The position numbers were made by a program, and so were the translations under genes. The notes beneath the pieces are model-generated. The model was not told where the DNA came from. It worked only from the letters and a program-made list of their open reading frames with translations, and searched no databases. A DNA stretch of 23,159 bases from DATARH01 sp035504235. Its GTDB lineage: Bacteria; Pseudomonadota; Alphaproteobacteria; ATCC43930; CGMCC-115725. The stretch lies in the NCBI GenBank assembly GCA_035504235.1, contig DATJSH010000126.1, forward strand, positions 1 to 23,159, read 5' to 3'. Numbering within the stretch: the stretch's first letter is position 1; the number at the start of each line of letters is the position of its first letter. Shown here in pieces: positions 21,007-23,159 of this stretch.

Positions 21007-21684
21007 ATGCCGGAAGTCATCAGCCTCAGCGCCGAGCCGCGCACCAGTGTCGGCAAGGGCGCGGCCCGCGCGATGCGCCGGTCCGGGCGCGTTCCCGGCA
21101 TTATCTATGGCGATGGCAAGGATACGATGGCGATCAGCTTCGAGCCGCGCGAGTTGTCGCGCGCGGTCAATCGCGCCGGGTTCTTCGCGACGATCGTCGA
21201 TGTTTCGGTCGACGGCGCTGTGCATCGCACGCTGGCCCGCGAGGTGCAATATCACCCGATCAACGATATCGCGCTGCATGTCGACCTCATGCGGGTGGGC
21301 GCCGGCGCTCGAGTGAACGTCAGCGTGCCGGTGAGCTTCATCAATCATGAAAATTCGCCGGGATTGCGGCGCGGCGGCATCCTCAACGTGATCCGTCACA
21401 GCATCGACATCCTCTGCACGATCGATGCGATTCCCGAGCGTGTGGTCGTCGACCTCGACGGGCTCGAGATCGGCGACAGCATTCATATCGAGGCCGTCAC
21501 GATGCCGGAAGGCGTGCGCGCGGCCCTCGGCTCGCGCGACTCGACCATCGCCAGCGTCGCGGCTTCGTCGGCGGTCCGCGAAGAGGCGCTCGCGGCGGCG
21601 CAGACCGCGGCGGCAGCGCCTGAAGAGGGCGCAGAAGAGGGCGAAGCTGCCGCTGCCCCGGCTGCCCCGGCCCCCGAGGCCTAG
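21007..21684 (+). CDS. rplY: 50S ribosomal protein L25 / general stress protein Ctc
   Basis: This 5S-rRNA-binding ribosomal protein is in the long, two-domain form (225 residues), like Thermus TL5 and Bacillus Ctc. The N-terminal L25 domain is about residues 4-95 (RTSVGKGAARAMRRSGRVPGIIYG, then EVQYHPINDIALHVDLMRV), and the C-terminal beta domain about 100-185. The last 30 or so residues are an Ala/Glu-rich tail (AAAPEEGAEEGEAAAAP) that is often seen in alphaproteobacterial copies. AGGAG at 20993-20997 is 9 nt before the ATG. The gene is followed at 24 nt by pth, and rplY-pth-ychF is a widely conserved order linked to translation. A strong terminator lies just upstream. Confidence 0.96.
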   Translation: MPEVISLSAEPRTSVGKGAARAMRRSGRVPGIIYGDGKDTMAISFEPRELSRAVNRAGFFATIVDVSVDGAVHRTLAREVQYHPINDIALHVDLMRVGAGARVNVSVPVSFINHENSPGLRRGGILNVIRHSIDILCTIDAIPERVVVDLDGLEIGDSIHIEAVTMPEGVRAALGSRDSTIASVAASSAVREEALAAAQTAAAAPEEGAEEGEAAAAPAAPAPEA

Positions 21685-21708
21685 TCGCCAGGGCGCGGGC
21701 GGTCAGCC

Positions 21709-22305
21709 GTGCGCCTTGTCGTCGGTCTCGGCAATCCGGGGCTGCGCTACGCGAAGAACCGCCACAATATCGGCTTTGTCACTGCCGATGCGATCGCGCG
21801 CCGCCACGGTTTTCCGGCGTTTCGCGACCGCTTCAAGGGCGAGCTGTCGGAAGGGGTGATCGGCGGCGAGAAGCGCCTGTTGCTGAAGCCGCAGACCTTT
21901 ATGAACGATTCCGGCGAGGCGGTATTGGCCGCGGCGAGCTTCTACAAAATACCGCCTGGCGAGATTGTCGTGATCCACGACGAGATCGACCTCAAGCCGG
22001 GCAAGCTCCGGGTCAAGCGGGGCGGCGGCAGCGCCGGGCATAACGGGTTGCGCTCGATCGATGCGCTTCTCGGCGCGGATTACTGGCGGGTGCGGATCGG
22101 GGTCGGCCACCCCGGGGTGAAGGAACTGGTGCAGCCTTATGTGCTGCAGAATTTCCCGGCCGAGGAGATCAGCGAATGGGTCGCTCCGCTGATCGACGCG
22201 ATCGCTGAGACGATCGCGCTGCTGCTGGCGGGCGACGCCGCGGCATTTATGAGCGAGGTCGCTCGCCGGGTCGCGCCGCCGGCCGATGACAGGACTGATG
22301 GATAG
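21709..22305 (+). CDS. pth: Peptidyl-tRNA hydrolase
   Basis: Pth releases peptides from prematurely dropped peptidyl-tRNAs, recycling tRNA. The protein has 198 residues. The active-site residues are present: Asn9 (VGLGNPG), His19 (NRHNIGF), Met65/Asn66 (FMNDSGE), Asp91 (VIHDEIDL) and Asn112 (GGGSAGHNGL). These correspond to E. coli N10, H20, M67, N68, D93 and N114. The start is GTG at 21709, which puts the conserved LVVGLGNPG at the usual place; no strong ribosome site is seen. The TAG stop (22303-22305) directly abuts the ATG of ychF, so the two are translationally coupled, as in many bacteria. Confidence 0.97.
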   Translation: MRLVVGLGNPGLRYAKNRHNIGFVTADAIARRHGFPAFRDRFKGELSEGVIGGEKRLLLKPQTFMNDSGEAVLAAASFYKIPPGEIVVIHDEIDLKPGKLRVKRGGGSAGHNGLRSIDALLGADYWRVRIGVGHPGVKELVQPYVLQNFPAEEISEWVAPLIDAIAETIALLLAGDAAAFMSEVARRVAPPADDRTDG

Positions 22306-23159
22306 ATGGGCTTTTCCTGCGGCATTGTCGGGTTGCCGAACGTCGGTAAGTCGACGCTCTTTAACGCGCTGACCGCGACCCAGGCGGCCGAGGCGGCGAA
22401 CTATCCGTTTTGCACGATCGAGCCCAATGTCGGCCGGGTCGCGGTGCCCGACGAGCGGCTCCAAGTCTGCGCCCGGCTCGGCAAGTCGGCGAAGATCGTC
22501 GCGACGCAACTGGAGTTCGTCGATATCGCGGGGCTGGTGCGCGGCGCCTCGCAAGGACAGGGGCTCGGCAACCAGTTTCTCGGCCATATCCGCGAGGTCG
22601 ACGCGGTCGCCCACGTGCTGCGCTGTTTTAGCGACGACAACGTGGTGCATGTCGAGGGCTCGGTCGATCCGGTGCGCGACGCCGAGGTGGTTGAGACCGA
22701 GCTGATGCTCGCCGATCTCGACAGCCTTGAACGCCGCGTCGCCGCCGCGGAGAAGCGCGCGCGGGGCGGCGACAAGGAGGCGAAGGCGCTGCTCGACATC
22801 GCCGCGCCGCTGCTCGCTGCGTTGCGTGATGGCAAGTCGGCGCGCAGTTTGATGTCCCATGGGGGTATTTCACAGGCCGAGGTGCGCCCGCTGCAGCTCT
22901 TGAGTGCCAAGCCGGTGCTCTATGTCGCCAATGTCGATGAGAGCGACGCGGCCGGCGGCAATGCGCAGAGCCGGCGGGTCGCCGACTACGCCGCGTCGCA
23001 AGGGGCGGGCTCGGTGGTGATCTCGGCGGCGATCGAGGCCGAGCTGATGCAATTGGGCGACGAGGCCGAGCGGAGCGACTACCTCGCGGCGCTCGGCCTC
23101 GATGAGCCGGGCCTGACGCGGGTGATCCGCGCGGGTTACCGGCTGCTCGACCTCGTCAC
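22306..23159 (+). CDS. ychF: Redox-regulated ATPase YchF (OLA1 family), partial
   Basis: The first 284 residues are in the window; the usual length is about 365, so the C-terminal TGS domain lies beyond the edge. YchF is an Obg-related P-loop protein that prefers ATP and associates with ribosomes and the 30S subunit. The Walker A motif GLPNVGKST covers residues 9-17. VDIAGLVRGASQGQGLGNQFL is the switch II/G3 region, where the usual catalytic Gln position is hydrophobic. NVDE replaces NKxD in G4, the known basis of ATP preference. A coiled-coil insert (about 130-190) is present. The ATG at 22306 follows the pth stop without a gap. No frameshift is seen up to the edge. Confidence 0.97.
   Translation, partial: MGFSCGIVGLPNVGKSTLFNALTATQAAEAANYPFCTIEPNVGRVAVPDERLQVCARLGKSAKIVATQLEFVDIAGLVRGASQGQGLGNQFLGHIREVDAVAHVLRCFSDDNVVHVEGSVDPVRDAEVVETELMLADLDSLERRVAAAEKRARGGDKEAKALLDIAAPLLAALRDGKSARSLMSHGGISQAEVRPLQLLSAKPVLYVANVDESDAAGGNAQSRRVADYAASQGAGSVVISAAIEAELMQLGDEAERSDYLAALGLDEPGLTRVIRAGYRLLDLV

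Noticed and set aside
21703..22860. 385-codon minus-strand frame across pth and ychF
   Set aside because: Both plus-strand genes are unmistakable; this is a shadow.
1..23159. CRISPR array, prophage, transposase or replication origin
   Set aside because: No regularly spaced repeats, phage genes, transposase frames or DnaA-box clusters were recognised. Apart from the toxin-antitoxin genes and one palindrome the region is core chromosome.

Overview
The window is a GC-rich stretch of a bacterial chromosome, most likely from an alphaproteobacterium of the Rhodospirillales type. This is inferred from the base composition, the protein sequences and the gene order lgt - midA - pgeF - lipoprotein - prs - rplY - pth - ychF. 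Genes are tightly packed, with many 4-nt or abutting start/stop junctions and several non-ATG starts (GTG, TTG and one ATA). Nearly everything is core chromosome. The only mobile-type cargo is toxin-antitoxin material: an orphan Phd-like antitoxin and a vapBC pair.

Layout. 1-3335: a luciferase-like (F420-type) oxidoreductase on the minus strand, cut by the window edge; a palindromic intergenic element; the orphan antitoxin; then an M17 leucyl aminopeptidase and an alpha/beta hydrolase on the minus strand. 3359-6233: a family-4 glycosyltransferase and a family-9 (heptosyltransferase-like) glycosyltransferase, both suited to cell-surface glycan or LPS assembly, with vapBC between them. 6230-8977: a regulatory leader, thrS and infC. 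8988-10421: an amidase on the minus strand, converging on infC. 10503-13476: an unrecognised protein with a Gly/Asp/Phe-rich tail, the SppA signal peptide peptidase and a small lipoprotein. 13490-15322: a CocE/NonD-type hydrolase on the minus strand. 15409-15483: tRNA-Val(GAC). 15529-23159: a glycine-zipper lipoprotein, lgt, midA, pgeF, a 22-codon membrane micro-ORF, a lipoprotein with an internal duplication, prs, a strong terminator, rplY, pth and ychF (cut by the edge).

The most notable find is in the 214 bases between the family-9 glycosyltransferase and thrS. A 25-codon ORF (6267-6344) has six Thr codons within seven consecutive positions. It is followed by a strong intrinsic terminator (6372-6400). 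Segments 6303-6310, 6315-6322, 6372-6379 and 6386-6395 can form either 1:2 plus 3:4 pairing or 2:3 pairing. This is the layout of a classical ribosome-mediated attenuator, here placed to make threonyl-tRNA synthetase expression respond to charged tRNA-Thr. A good promoter (TTGACG - 17 nt - GATATT) puts the predicted transcription start at or next to the leader ATG, so the leader peptide may be translated from a leaderless mRNA. This differs from the E. coli thrS operator mechanism and from Firmicute T-boxes.

The second notable point is infC. It has no ATG, GTG or TTG start that would give a full-length IF3. The reading frame begins at ATA (8441), directly after an in-frame TAA and 7 nt after a perfect AAGGAG, which fits autoregulation of IF3 through a disfavoured start codon. 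Automatic calling would probably start it at ATG 8543 and lose 34 residues.
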